From assembly GCA_024291935.2 (NCBI GenBank), contig CM044317.1, positions 66,640,730 to 66,704,729 on the forward strand: a DNA stretch of 64,000 nt, in the 5' to 3' direction. Below, in pieces: positions 19,671 to 30,935 of the stretch (position 1 is the stretch's first letter; every line of letters starts with the position of its first letter). The position numbers were made by a program, and so were the translations under genes. Origin of the DNA: Okapia johnstoni. Its lineage: Eukaryota > Chordata > Mammalia > Artiodactyla > Giraffidae. The notes beneath the pieces were generated by a model. It searched no databases and was not told the DNA's origin. It saw nothing but the letters and a program-made list of their open reading frames with translations.

Positions 19671-21952
19671 ACTACCTTACAAACTTACTAAAAGATAAAC
19701 TCTTCCCAGAAAACAAACAAACAAAAAACCTCCCACTTTGTCCATGCTAAGACTAAGGAGATGGTATTCAACTTTCTGCTCACTGGTTGATGTCAGAGTG
19801 TCCTTTGCCTTGAATGGTATTTATACCACTCTTTACAATGACACCACTAAAACAAAAGGAGTTTTAGGGCAACACAGCTTTAGGGCATGTATCCAATAAT
19901 ATTGCCATGTCCTAGATTATGCAGCTACCATCATAATGTGTGCGTGCACTCCGTGTGTAGTCTTATAACATGAGTCTCTCCTGTGTTACTACTGAAAACA
20001 GAAATCCAGGATAAAATGAACAGAAGTTTTAGAGTGTCATGAAGAATTACATCAAAATCAAAGCAATAGCACTTCAGCGAGTCTGATTATGTGGCATTAT
20101 TCTTGATTTGCTAACTAGATGTGCAGCTGAATCTTATAAAATCCAATTGCCAACATAGAGAAAAAGCCCTTAATTTCTCCCTCATAGCCTCTACTTTCCA
20201 CTGAGATTTTGCTCTTAAAATGTCTTCTGACTTAATCTAGATGATTTTACAACCACCATCATTCTCTTCACACCCTGTTCAAGATTAAAGGGGCTATGAA
20301 CAGAGATAGAAATATAAGACTATGCTGTGTCCTACTGACTGGAAAGTAGTTAGTGTGTGTGATTCACTATAAGGCAGAGCTTGGCTGAGAAAAATGAGAC
20401 TCTGGCGCATACAAGGTTGCTCTCTTTTATTCACAGTTCTTGGTAAGCAGGCAACTGAGAAGACAGCTCCTAAAATGGGCACAGTACATCAGAGATAGCG
20501 ACCATGACTGAGCCTACTCCAAAGGTAACATTTGTTTCCACTATCGCTCTTAATCCTAGCTTAAGCCACTTCTTTCACTGTACTCCCATTCACTGCAGTC
20601 TGTTAGAATATAGCACAATATCATTTTGTTTTTCTAAACTCAAATTTTAAAGGTAATAAACTAAGCTATCTGTATTCAAAACAGTGATAGCATTCTCATC
20701 TATAAATTTTATATAGTAACATATATAAGTACTAAGATTTTCAAAATACGTAGTGCTTTTTCATCAAAAATGATGACAGAAGAGGAACATTAAAGTGACT
20801 GCTATACAATCCCCTGAGATATAATGGCACACAGTTATGAAGATGAACACCTTCGTCTGGGCTCACAAAATGTTAATACATATCTTTTGTGGTAGTTCAA
20901 TTTCTAAATTTAATTCTATATCTATTTTTTAAATTAATGTCTTGGTTGTTGTTATAAAATTAATGACTGAAGTACAATCGGGGGGGGGGGACTCAAAACC
21001 AGAATTTGCATAGAAATAAAGGATTGAATGTGATCTACATGTTATTCTGACTGTACAGAATTATTGAGCATATGATGTGCTAGAAGAACACTATAGATTT
21101 ACAAAACTCAGATGCTACCATGACTTTTACTCACAAAAGAAAGGGTATCTTACATGAGAAAATTAAAAGTATTGATTTAATAACCGTGCCAAGATAATCA
21201 TGAGTTTGGCACACTTTATGGTGCCAAATGTGCCAAATTTTTAATGGTGTGACATAAAAAATAAAACCCAAGGACCTAAATGGAGTATCTTAATGTGTAG
21301 AAGTTAATGAAAATTCAAGATACTGAAATTGAGAATAAAATTTTCTGTGATGTATATGACAAAAAGCCCTTGATTGTCAGCTCCTATCTAGTGAGCTTCT
21401 CCATTCCTTGGGATTAAGTGAAAAAATAAATCCATGAACCTCGTGAAAAATACCAATAATAAAATCTCAGATGGTTTAAAGCAAACAAAAGGAGACTAAG
21501 ATTTCAATCTCTACTGACTATATCATAAGAAGGAAATACAATACCATAAAATTAAAAAAAAATAACTTTTTCAGGAAAAGAAAAAACAAAGTTTACCTTC
21601 CAGTGATTTCCCATTAATAACAGAAAGTAAAATCTCTGCCATGATTCTAAACAAAGTTGTTATACCCAGCATGGCTGCTTATGTCCAAAGCAATGGAAAG
21701 CAATACAGCACAGGACTACTAGGGACTCATTTATCCCTCTGTATGTATGTGTTTTTTGATATTCCACTTCATTTTTTAAATGACTGAGGATGCTTTCACA
21801 GTTACAGTGTAACAAGATGAAAAGTGGATGGGGAAATAAGGGCATAAAAAAATAAAGATTGGAAGATAATAGGAAGTAGGAAAAGATATAGAGACACAAA
21901 AGATGATATAGATAATGGTAATCTATAGTAGTTATAGATATAGATATAGATT
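19671..21952. other. Non-coding stretch, no gene seen
   Basis: No gene or clear transposon is recognised. It contains an 11-base G run at 20980-20990. A minus-strand 103-codon ORF (21660-21971) is low-complexity (Tyr/Ser/Phe-rich, partly from GATA-like repeats near 21900-21955) and is not credible as a gene. Confidence 0.55.
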
Positions 21953-22066
21953 GAAGAAAATGACAACGCACTCCAGTTTTCTTACCTAGAAAATGCCATG
22001 GATAGAGAAGCCTGGTGGGCTACTGCAGTCCATGAGGTCACAGTCAAATATGACTGATCATGCACA
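21953..22066 (+). mobile_element. BovA-unit SINE fragment
   Basis: A single degenerate BovA unit is visible: 'gcactccagttttcttacc', 'aaatgccatggatagagaag', 'cctggtgggctactgcagtcc'. It ends near 'aatatgactgatcatgcac'. The tRNA head is absent. Confidence 0.8.
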
Positions 22067-22349
22067 AACTGCTATGATACAGTATAAACATCATAAACTC
22101 CTACAGTTATTGAAAGTGGGTAACAAATTTGCCTGTATGCTTAAATTTTTTGAGGAAAATTACATTTTCTAAAATTGTCAATATTATGCAACCAGTAATG
22201 ATTAAAAGTAAATGAATGTATTTGAACCATCATAATTTCTCATTTGTTTCTGATATTCTTCGGATTTCTCTACGGTCCTCCCCTAAAAGTTCCCAAATTT
22301 TATATTTGGCAACTGAAAGACAACAGTGGAATTTTAAGTCCTCCCAAGT

Positions 22350-22905
22350 ACATCATGCGAAATTCCAGGCTGGATGAAGCACAAGCTGGAATCAAGACTG
22401 CGAGGAGAAATATCAATAACCTCAGATATGTAGATGATACCACCCTTATGGCAGAAAGTACAGAAGATGGGATGGAGAGGGAGGTGGAGGGGGGTTCTGG
22501 AAGGGGAACACATGTACACCCACGGCGGATTCAAGTCAACCTGTGGTGTTGGAAAAGACTCTTGAGAGCCCCTTGGACTGCAAGGAAATCCAACCAGTCC
22601 ATCCTAAAAGAAATCAGTCCTTAATATTCATTGGAAGGACTGATGTTGAAGCTAAAACTCCAATACTTTAGCCACCTGATGCAAAGAACTGACTCATTGG
22701 AAAAGACCCTGATACTGGAAAGACTAAAGACAGGAGCAGAAGGGGACGACAGAGGATGAGATGGTTGGATGGTATCACCGACTCAATGGACATGAATTTG
22801 AGTGAGCTCCAGGAGTTGGTGAAGGATAGGGAAGCCTGGCGTGCTTCAGTCCTCAGGGTCACAAAGAGTCAGACATGACTGAGCGACTGAACTGACTGAC
22901 TGATT
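22350..22905 (+). mobile_element. BovB/L1/BovB mosaic element
   Basis: BovB RT sequence runs from 22350 to about 22465 (from 'gtacatcatgcgaaattcc' through the catalytic box to 'cttatggcagaaagt'). It then switches to 70 bases matching the ruminant L1 3' UTR ('gatgggatggagagggagg', 'cacccacggcggattcaag', 22466-22538). It returns to BovB at 'tgtggtgttggaaaagactc' and continues to the normal BovB 3' end near 22905. The BovB part missing at the switch is several hundred bases. The catalytic box reads YVDD because of a GCA to GTA change. Confidence 0.85.
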
Positions 22906-22928
22906 TCCAAGGTAACATGCTGCTTATA

Positions 22929-23246
22929 GGGCTTCTCTGGTGGTTTAGTGGTAAAGAATCCACCTGCCAATATAGGAGACATGGGTTCAATCCCCAATCC
23001 AGGAAGATTCCCACATCCTATGGAGCAACTAAGCCTGTGTGCCACAACTATTGAGCCTGTGCTTCAGAGCCCAGGCATGAAAACTACTGAGCCCATGTGC
23101 CCTCGAGCCTGTGCTCCCAACAACAGAAGCCACTGCAATGAGCAGCCGGCACACTGCAACTAGAGAGGGCTCTCACACGCCACAACTACAGAAAAGTCTG
23201 CACAGCAATTAAGACTCTACACAGTCAAATATAAATTAATAATTTT
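22929..23246 (+). mobile_element. CHR-type tRNA-derived SINE
   Basis: This is a complete-looking CHR SINE: 'gggcttctctggtggttta', 'ccacctgccaatataggag', 'catgggttcaatccccaat' (tRNA B-box region), a run of 'gagcctgtg' and 'gagcccatg' repeats, and an A/T-rich 3' end near 'aaatataaattaataat'. It lies 24 bases beyond the BovB/L1 mosaic. Confidence 0.87.
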
Positions 23247-23844
23247 TAATATATTGCTTATATTTTGGATCTATGTAGGACCTTAATATACTATTTTCTA
23301 TACCTTTCTCATATCATCACTATTCATTCATGTACATTTCAAGTTATCATTACTCTCCAGAGGAAATCACAAATTATGTTTAATATAGTTTTTCATAGGA
23401 AAGGAAAATAACTGTCCATTTTGTATCAATAGTAAAAACAAAAAGAGTCCGATTAAAGATTGACTGCTAATGGGGTCAGGAGCCAGCGACTAAGCTGAGT
23501 AACACTGCTGCTTTTCTGGCTTTTATCTAAAGTACATGCTGGGAGGCTTTATCCACCCATTTAATCTCTTAAACTTTTAAATCTAATTTCTTCTTTTAAA
23601 TCCTCTTTTCTTCTTTTGTTTTGTCTCCTAACCCTTGAAGTACTCTTAGATAAGCTCTTAGATTCAGTTGAAATAATCCCTATTGATTCTTGTATTTCTC
23701 ATAAAGTTTGAGAGCATGAAAACAAACTTAGATCACAAACTGAAATAAATGTCACTGATCTAATAAAAACAATAAATACATTTAATATTTAAGCCAACAA
23801 TAGATATTTTCAGCAGAAAGTATACATCCAGTAATAGCAAACCT
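23247..23844. other. Non-coding stretch, no gene seen
   Basis: AT- and pyrimidine-rich sequence without recognisable genes or repeat families. Confidence 0.55.
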
Positions 23845-24015
23845 CCATAACCTTTACTAAATGCTCAGCTAATCCTTATATACCCCTACATGGCAGGTGC
23901 CACCATCCCCATTTTATAGGTAAGGGAATTGACAAGAGATTGATTAAATAGTTTGTCCTAAGTCACATAGCTAGTGAGGAACGGAGCTGTGATTCTAATT
24001 CTAGCAGTCTGATGC
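23845..24015 (-). repeat. MIR SINE
   Basis: Reverse-complement MIR: 'ccccattttataggtaaggg', 'cctaagtcacatagctagtg' and 'agctgtgattctaattctag' occur in the expected order. Confidence 0.87.
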
Positions 24016-24278
24016 AGTCCATGCTGGAAGCTCTAAAGTGCGTCTCCTAAAAGGAAACTCTTAAAAGTCTGATCACCCTGTTCCATAAGCAACTCCCTAT
24101 ATAATCTTTATTGTCTGCTTGCTCATATACAGCTGCTCATACTCCTTATTAGCAGTTTAATGTTACCAAATAAAGCATTTAAAATTTACACAAAGGAGAA
24201 CATTTTTGTTAGACATTACACAGGACTGGGTTCTGATAAATAGATTTTTACAGGAGGAAATGGGAGAAGGGCACTACT
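24016..24278. other. Non-coding stretch, no gene seen
   Basis: Short AT-rich interval between the MIR and a BovB insertion. Nothing is recognised. Confidence 0.55.
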
Positions 24279-24754
24279 AATGGAAGCAGCAGAGACATCA
24301 CTTTGCCAACAAAGGTCCATACAGTCAAAGCTACGGTTTCTCCAGTAGTCATGTACAGATGTGAGAGTTGAACCATAAAGAAGGCTGAGCGTTGAAGAAC
24401 TAATGTTTTCAAACTGTGGTGCTGGAGAAGACTCTTGAGAGTCCCTTGGACAGCAAGGAGATCAAACCAGTCAATTCTAAAGGAAATCAACCCTGACTAT
24501 TCATTGGAAGGACTGATGCTGAAGCTCTAATATTTTGGCCACCTGATGCGAAAAGCCAACTCAGTGGAAAAGACCTTGATGCTGGGAAAGATTAAGGGCA
24601 GGAGGAGGGGGCGACAGAGGATGAGATGGGTGGATGGCATCACCGACTCAACTCCAGGAGATGGTGAAGGACAGGGAGGTCTAGTGCACTGCAGTCCATA
24701 GGGTCAGAAAGAGTTGGACATGACTGAGTGACTAAATAACAACAACAATGGAAG
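24279..24754 (+). mobile_element. BovB LINE 3' fragment with candidate 8-bp TSD
   Basis: This is a 5'-truncated BovB starting near 'cagcagagacatcactttgc' (about 24287), after the catalytic RT box, and ending at 'gactgagtgactaaataac'. The 8-mer 'aatggaag' occurs at 24279-24286 and 24747-24754, immediately outside the element. It is a plausible but short target-site duplication. There is a small internal deletion near 24650, where 'gactcaactccaggag' lacks the usual 'atggacatgagtttgag' part. Confidence 0.88.
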
Positions 24755-24964
24755 AAACATCAAGAGCAGGACCAAGTAGCAGAAAGATAGATGCAGACTC
24801 TGGAGCGGCAGCTGCTGAGCATGGCTCCAGTGGGCAGTGCTACGAGAGGTACGATGGGAGCCCTGAATTTCAAGAAAGGACACAAGTGGAAGTCATAAAA
24901 GACTATGGAATCAGAGAGTGATATAAGACATATGACTTATTGCGGCAGTGATAAAAATTTTTAG
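24755..24964. other. Unassigned stretch
   Basis: Somewhat higher-GC non-repetitive sequence. No gene is recognised. Confidence 0.45.
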
Positions 24965-25445
24965 GGAAGGCTGAAGGCCAGAGGTGGAAAGACCAATTAG
25001 GAAGCTATTACAGTTATCCAAATTATTGGAAAAGAGGGTATGGGTCAGGTCAGTGACAATGTTAAGAGAAAGGAAGAAATGAATGCAAGAGAAACTGTAG
25101 AAATAGAACTGACTTCTCTTGGTAGTTTCTTAGACTTGGTTTCTGAAACAGAGAAAAGAAAATTAAAAATTAATTCTAAAATGCCAAGACTAGTTGGTTG
25201 AAAAAAATATGGAGCCATTAACCCAACAAAAGACATAAAAGAAAATGCTTATCGGTAATACAAGTTTGGCTGTGGACATGACTAATGTGAGGTGGTAGGA
25301 CAAATTTGATGTATAGTTGCTTATCAAATATTTATTGAGTATTGAACTCTACAGAGGTTGAAGGGGTAGATGTATAGAGTTGTCAATATAGATGATAGTT
25401 GAAACTGGCAATAAATGACACAGCAGAGAAAAAGGAAAAGAAAAT
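24965..25445 (-). repeat. L2 LINE 3'-region fragment
   Basis: The text 'gaaagaccaattaggaagct' then 'attacagttatcc' is the reverse complement of a well-known part of the L2 ORF/3' region. It is followed by decayed L2-like text up to about 25440. Diverged. Confidence 0.65.
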
Positions 25446-26029
25446 AATGTAGAATAGGAAACCCGAGAAGAGATTCTCAAATATATCTATATTTAGAAGT
25501 AAAAGGAGTTAGGAAAGAAATGTCAATGGGTTAGCACAAAACAATCATACAGACACCAAAGAATACATTTTCATAAAGATTTATAAAATTGAGTTTCTGT
25601 AACAAGGTCCTTAATTTCCAGAACACCCATAGGGGTTTTGTTTCCATACTAGCCTGACTATACTATACTATAGATAATGACAAAAATTATGTGAAATCAT
25701 GACTCTAATCACATAAATAGTGATTTTAAAAAATAAAGTCAATAAAGCTATCTTGTGAACTATTTAAAAAGAAGATAATGAGGTAGAAAAAGATGAGAAG
25801 TGAGAATAAACTACTTAATTTCATAACAAGGTAACTTTTTAAGAGAGAAATTCCAGAAGAGCATATAAAAGTTATGTTGCCAGGCAGTGAACAGGCAGTG
25901 AGAATATGTGAATATAGAGTGTACATTTATGGAAGTGAAAGCAAAGAGTAGGTTTACTGAGAGATATTACATGGTAAAATACACCATTATAAATATTTGT
26001 TATACTGTTATTTACTTAATTGCTTTTGG
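25446..26029. other. AT-rich stretch, no gene seen
   Basis: Nothing recognised apart from short A/T simple tracts. Confidence 0.6.
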
Positions 26030-26460
26030 TGGCCCAGCATGTGAACCCTGTTCTGTGTTTGTGGGATGTCCCACATTGTACAAATTTTGGTGGGTGACTT
26101 GAAAAGCAGGAAAGATGAAACACACCCCCTTCACCCCAACCCTAGCAGCTAGGGTGAGAACACAGGACTGGGGTTTGTCCTTGCACACACTTTTGCCCAC
26201 AATTGATTCTGGAATGCACCACACAGACGAGTAGAGAGAACAATTTCTCTGAGGAGCACCTGCAGCATCCTACTGCTGGAAGCCACAGAACCAAGTGCCA
26301 GCAGCGGCAGCTGGTGTATAGCAGTGGTGATAACCGCACTTCTCAGGCCACTTCTAAAACAATCTGGGTGGAGTCCTGGCTGTGCTGTTCGTTTTGGTTC
26401 TTTTCTGATTTTTGACTCTGCTTTTCTGGCCTTCCAGACAGTTTGGAGAACTACAGGATA
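26030..26460. other. Unassigned higher-GC block
   Basis: This block is richer in G+C than its surroundings. It holds overlapping ORFs on both strands, the longest being 113 codons at 26149-26490 (minus). None has a recognisable domain, and overlap on both strands argues against coding. It could be a fragment of an LTR or other repeat that I do not recognise. Confidence 0.35.
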
Positions 26461-27039
26461 TGCATTAAATACATGACTTAGCTGTGTCAATCAGATAGAA
26501 TTTATTTCTGTTTCTTACAGCTAAGAATAGTATATGACATAAGATGTCATATGTCACAAGAGTATGACAAAAGATCAAGGAATTTTGTCCCTAGGAGTTT
26601 TGGCCCTCTTTCTTGAGAATATTTGAAAAGTTTTAACATGATGTATATGCTGGATAAGAATGCAAGTAGAAAAAAAAAAGGATTAATTTTATGGAGTAAT
26701 GAAAAGCCCACAAGGACTTAAGAAGTTTGAGAACAAATAGTGAGTTCATAAAAACAAAAGAGATTAGAGGACAATTTAACAGTTCAGTGTAGCAGAAGTC
26801 AGAGGTTATGACTCTGTGCTTTCCACGCAATTACAAGGAATCAACCTGACCTTGCCACTAGCTTCATACACTTAAGCAGTGGTTGCCGTACTAACAGAAA
26901 AGAGAGAGTCCATACTTGTGTGTTAGTGCCACTGCGTCTCATTTCAATCTTGAGACAACATTTCCTCAGCATCTGGATTCTAGTACAGCTTGTGGTTCTC
27001 CCTGACTGACTTAATACCACCTGATTTACTTTATATTCC
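26461..27039. other. Non-coding stretch, no gene seen
   Basis: It contains a small perfect inverted repeat at 26532-26552 (9-bp arms 'atatgacat', 3-base loop). Otherwise nothing is recognised. Confidence 0.55.
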
Positions 27040-27340
27040 TTTTAAATCTTTCTATCCAAGTAATACTTGCATATAGTAAAAATTGAAAAAGAAATTAAAA
27101 GCATACAATGAAAAACAACAGTTTTCTGCTTCAATCTTCCACAGCCTTAGTCCTGTTCCCCAGAGGAAAATATCTCTACTTCTATTTTTAATTCTTCTGA
27201 AGTAAATTAAAAACAAAAGACCTTGAAAATCCCCCACTATGTACACTGTATACAAAAGGCAGCATTATTATTAATATTCTGGGAGTGGAAATCTTGAAAA
27301 ATACATATAAATAGAATTCCATGCGGTTACATGATGGTGC
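27040..27340. repeat. Probable ancient L1 3' fragment
   Basis: The wording 'ctatccaagtaatacttgca' followed by 'tatagtaaaaattg', and then 'ctgttccccagaggaaaata', resembles an old mammalian L1 3' segment. The subfamily and strand cannot be fixed by eye. Confidence 0.4.
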
Positions 27341-27510
27341 AAACTTTAAACTTTGTTTCTTCGAAAACAAGATCCCTGTGTCTGGTGATATGGGTGTGTT
27401 TGCTTGTCTGTTCTGTTTGGAAGTCTATTTCTTTGACACGGACTTAGTCTTTGAGCTTAGAGACAGTGGGAAGTAGAAATGGCTGTGTATTGCCAAATGC
27501 AGACGTATAT

Positions 27511-29589
27511 TGAAGTAAGTAGGGAAAACCACTAGTCCATTCAGGTATGACCTAGATCAAATCCCTTATGAGTATACAATCGAAGTGACAAATAGATTTA
27601 AGGGACTATATCTGATAGACAGAGTGCCTGATGAACTATGGACAGAGGTTCATGACATTGTACAGGAGACAGGGATCAAGACCATCCCCATGGAAAAGAA
27701 ATGCAAAAAAGCAAAATGGTTCTCTGAGGAGGCCTTACAGATAGCTGGGAAGAGAAGAGAAGTGAAAAGAAAAGATATTCCCATCTGAATGCAGAGTTCC
27801 AAAGAATAGCAAGGAGAGATAAGAAAGCCTTCCTCAGCGATCAATGCAAAGAAATAGAGGAAAACAACAGATTGGGAAAGACTAGAGATCCCTTCAAGAA
27901 AATTAGAGATACCAAAGGAACATTTCATGCAAAGATAGGCTCGATAAAGGACAGAAATGATATGGACCTAACAGAAGCAGAAGATATTAAGAAGAGGTGG
28001 CAAGAATACACAGAAGAACTGTACAAAAAAGATCTTCATGACCCAGATAATCATGATGGTGTGATCGCTCACCTAGAGCCAGACATCCTAGAATGTGAAG
28101 TCAAGTGGGCCTTAGAAAGCATCACTACAAACAAAGCAAGTGGAGGTGATAGAATTCCAGTTGAGCTATTTCAAATCCTCAAAGATGATGCTGTGAAAGT
28201 GCTGCACTCAATATGCCAGCAAATTTGGAAAACTCAGCAGTGGCCACAGGACTGGAAAAGGTCAGTTTTCATCCCAATCCCAAAGAAAGGCAATGCCAAA
28301 GAATGCTCAAACTACCACACAATTGCACTCATCTCACGTGCTAGTAATGCTCAACGTTCTCCAAGCCAGGCTTCAGCAATACGTGAACCATGAACTTCCA
28401 GATGTTCAAGCTGGTTTTAGAAAAGGCAGAGGAACCAGAGATCAAATTGCCAACATCCGATGGATCATCGAGAAAGCAAGAGAGTCCCAGAAAAACATCT
28501 ATTTCTGCTTTATTGACTATGCCAAAGCCTTTGACTGTATGGATCACAATAAACTGTGGAAAATTCTGAAAGAGATGGGAATACCAGACCACCTGACTTG
28601 TCTCTTGAGAAACCTGTATGCAGGTCAGGAAGCAACAGTTAGAACTGGGCATGGAACAACAGACTGGTTCCAAATAGGAAAAGGAGTACATCAAGGCTGT
28701 ATATTGTCACCCTGCTTATTTAACTTATATGCAGAGTACATCATGAGAAACGCTGGGCTGGAAGAAACACACGCTGGAATCAAGATTGCCGGGAGAAATA
28801 TCAATAACCTCAGTTATGCAGATGACACCACCCTTATGGCAGAAAGTGAAGAAGAACTAAAGAGCCTCTTAATGAAAATGAAAGAGGAGAGTGAAAATGT
28901 TGGCTTAAAGCTCAACGTTCAGAAAACTAAGATCATGGCATTTGGTCCCATCACTTCATGGGAAATAGATGGGGAAACAGTGGAAACAGTGTCAGACTTT
29001 ATTTTGGGGGGCTCCAAAATCACTGCAGATGGTGATTGCAGCCATGAAATTAAAAGACACTTACTCCTTGGAAGGAAGGTTATGGCCAACCTAGATAGCA
29101 TATTTAAAAGCAGAGACATTACTTTGCCAACAAAAGTCCGTCTAGTCAAGGCTATGGTTTTTCCAGTGGTCATGTATGGATGTGAGAGTTGAATGGTGAA
29201 AAAAGCTGAGCGCCGAAGAATTGACATTTTTGAACTGTGGTGTTGGAGAAGACTCTTGAGAGTCCCTTGGACAGCAAGGAGATCCAACCAGTCCATCCTA
29301 AAGGAGATCAATCCTGGGTGTTCATTGGAAGGACTGATGTTGAAGCTGAAACTCCAATACTTTGGCCACCTCATGCGAAGAGTTGACTCATTGGAAAAGA
29401 CCCTAATGCTGGGAAGGATTGGGGGCAGGAGGAGAAGGGGACAACAGAGGATGAGATGGCTGGATGGCATCACTGACTCGATGGACATGGGTTTGGGTAA
29501 ACTCCGGGAGTTGGTGATGGACAGGGAGGCCTGGTGTGCTGCAATTCATGGGGTCGCAGAGTCGGACATGACTGAGCGACTGAACTGAT
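27511..29589 (+). mobile_element. BovB (RTE-type) LINE, best-preserved copy
   Basis: This ~2.1 kb 5'-truncated BovB runs from the linker between endonuclease and RT ('gggaaaaccactagtccat') through the whole RT to the 3' end 'gactgagcgactgaactga'. It shares the 3' end position with the other copies. No target-site duplication was recognised. BovB is known from other work to have entered ruminants by horizontal transfer, probably from squamate reptiles. That is family knowledge, not visible here. Confidence 0.95.
27585..29588 (+). pseudogene. BovB linker + RT ORF, three lesions
   Basis: Frame 1 (27585-27788) covers the linker. A frameshift near 27775 then moves to the frame that is open to 28393, with FHAKIGSIKDRND, SGGDRIPVELF and KRSVFIPIPKKGNAKECSNY. 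A 4-base deletion near 28347 shifts again, and a 300-codon frame runs to 29192, with RKGRGTRDQIANIRWIIEKA, FIDYAKAFD, GCILSPCLFNLYAEY and an intact catalytic YADD near 28818. A Trp codon then reads TGA (29190-29192), after which the same frame continues to 29588 with [14 protein letters not shown]. So there are two frameshifts and one nonsense mutation in about 2 kb. The endonuclease domain is missing. Confidence 0.92.
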
Positions 29590-30714
29590 ATCTTGGAAAA
29601 CTAATTATTAGAAAATTCTCCCTATTTTCATCCAATGTGCTTTCTAGAATGTTTCCTCTTTTGTCAAAGTTATACTGATGCCAAAAATATAGCTTAAGTA
29701 TCCTTCATTCTCCAGAAGCTTAAAATATTAAATAAAACATCTCTTCTAGCTAATATTCACAACTTTAATTACTTTTCATATGAAGCCCAAAACTGTTTGT
29801 CAGTCTTTTAAAATATGGTCATCTGAATTGAACACACTATTCTAGGCATTTTATCATTGGTATAAGCATTTCACACGATCAGAATGTTCCATTTCTAGTA
29901 ATGTATCCTAACCAAGTATTAGGGCTTTTTCTATATGTTTGTTTTTTGGCAAATGTGCTATCATATTGACCCTGTGGTCTTCCAAAGTCCTAAGTGTTTT
30001 TTATATTCATAGCTCTCAAATCAGGTCTCGCTTTAGACCATTATACCTGTATAAGTTTTATACCTATGATTCAGTGCGGAAAAATAGTGTGTTCCCTGCA
30101 TAGTTTCATTTAGCATTGTTTTCATACATCATTCATTTACTAATGCACAGCACAATCCAAAAAAAAATGATTTCAAAGACCACATAATAAGTTATAAGCT
30201 TGCTATGGGCTTGACATAATGAGGCTGTCAACAATTTTTTACTCAAGTGAAATATATAGTCCTAGATAATAATTATGTATTTATTTAGTGTTATTATTTA
30301 TCAAGGCATTTTTCAATCACTGATTTATAGCACATCATGTAATACAGGCAAGAAAAGTTTTTGTTTTGATAGGACTTACCACATGTGAAAATATATTAGC
30401 TTTACCTTAATATTAAATTTTGAAAATCCTTCCAGGAAAGGGAGCTCCCCTCTTGATAGTAGGTGTAGATTACTTTGTTTTGTGGTAGTTTTCCAGCCTG
30501 AGTTTATATATGCCTCATTTTTGTATTTTCATTCTAAATGTCCTACCGATCACCACCTTTCTGCCAGTATCTTTATTTGAGTGGTCGTAATTTCTCCTCA
30601 TGATGTCATCACTTCCTTTGGGGAAATAACATGGGTACTTACAGTGAATTGCAGTTGGGTATAGGAAAATTTGGGTTTCTCTGACTTAGCTTCAAAATAA
30701 TACAGGGGAAACAA
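29590..30714. other. AT-rich stretch, no gene seen
   Basis: No gene or transposon recognised. Confidence 0.6.
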
Positions 30715-30935
30715 ATGATTATTGAACATCCTCTATCGTGCAGGCACTATGCTGAGATATTTTGGAGATATGATCTCATTGTAGTCTTACAAGGTCCTAT
30801 AAGGGACATATTACTTTTGTTTCATAAATGAAGAAAACTGGCAGAACTATGACTCAAAGAAGTTATTTGTCCCGATATCAGAATGTGATTCAGCTGAGGT
30901 TCAAACAGACTTCTATGATTCTGTATCCATTTTCT
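30715..30935 (-). repeat. MIR SINE
   Basis: Reverse-complement MIR: 'gtgcaggcactatgctgaga', 'tcataaatgaagaaaactgg' and 'gaggttcaaacagacttcta' in the right order. Diverged. Confidence 0.8.

Noticed and set aside
28293..29192. A 300-codon ORF, the longest in the window, as a possible host gene
   Set aside because: It is the RT part of a BovB LINE (FIDYAKAFD, CILSPCLFNLY, YADD), flanked by the rest of the same element and interrupted at both ends.
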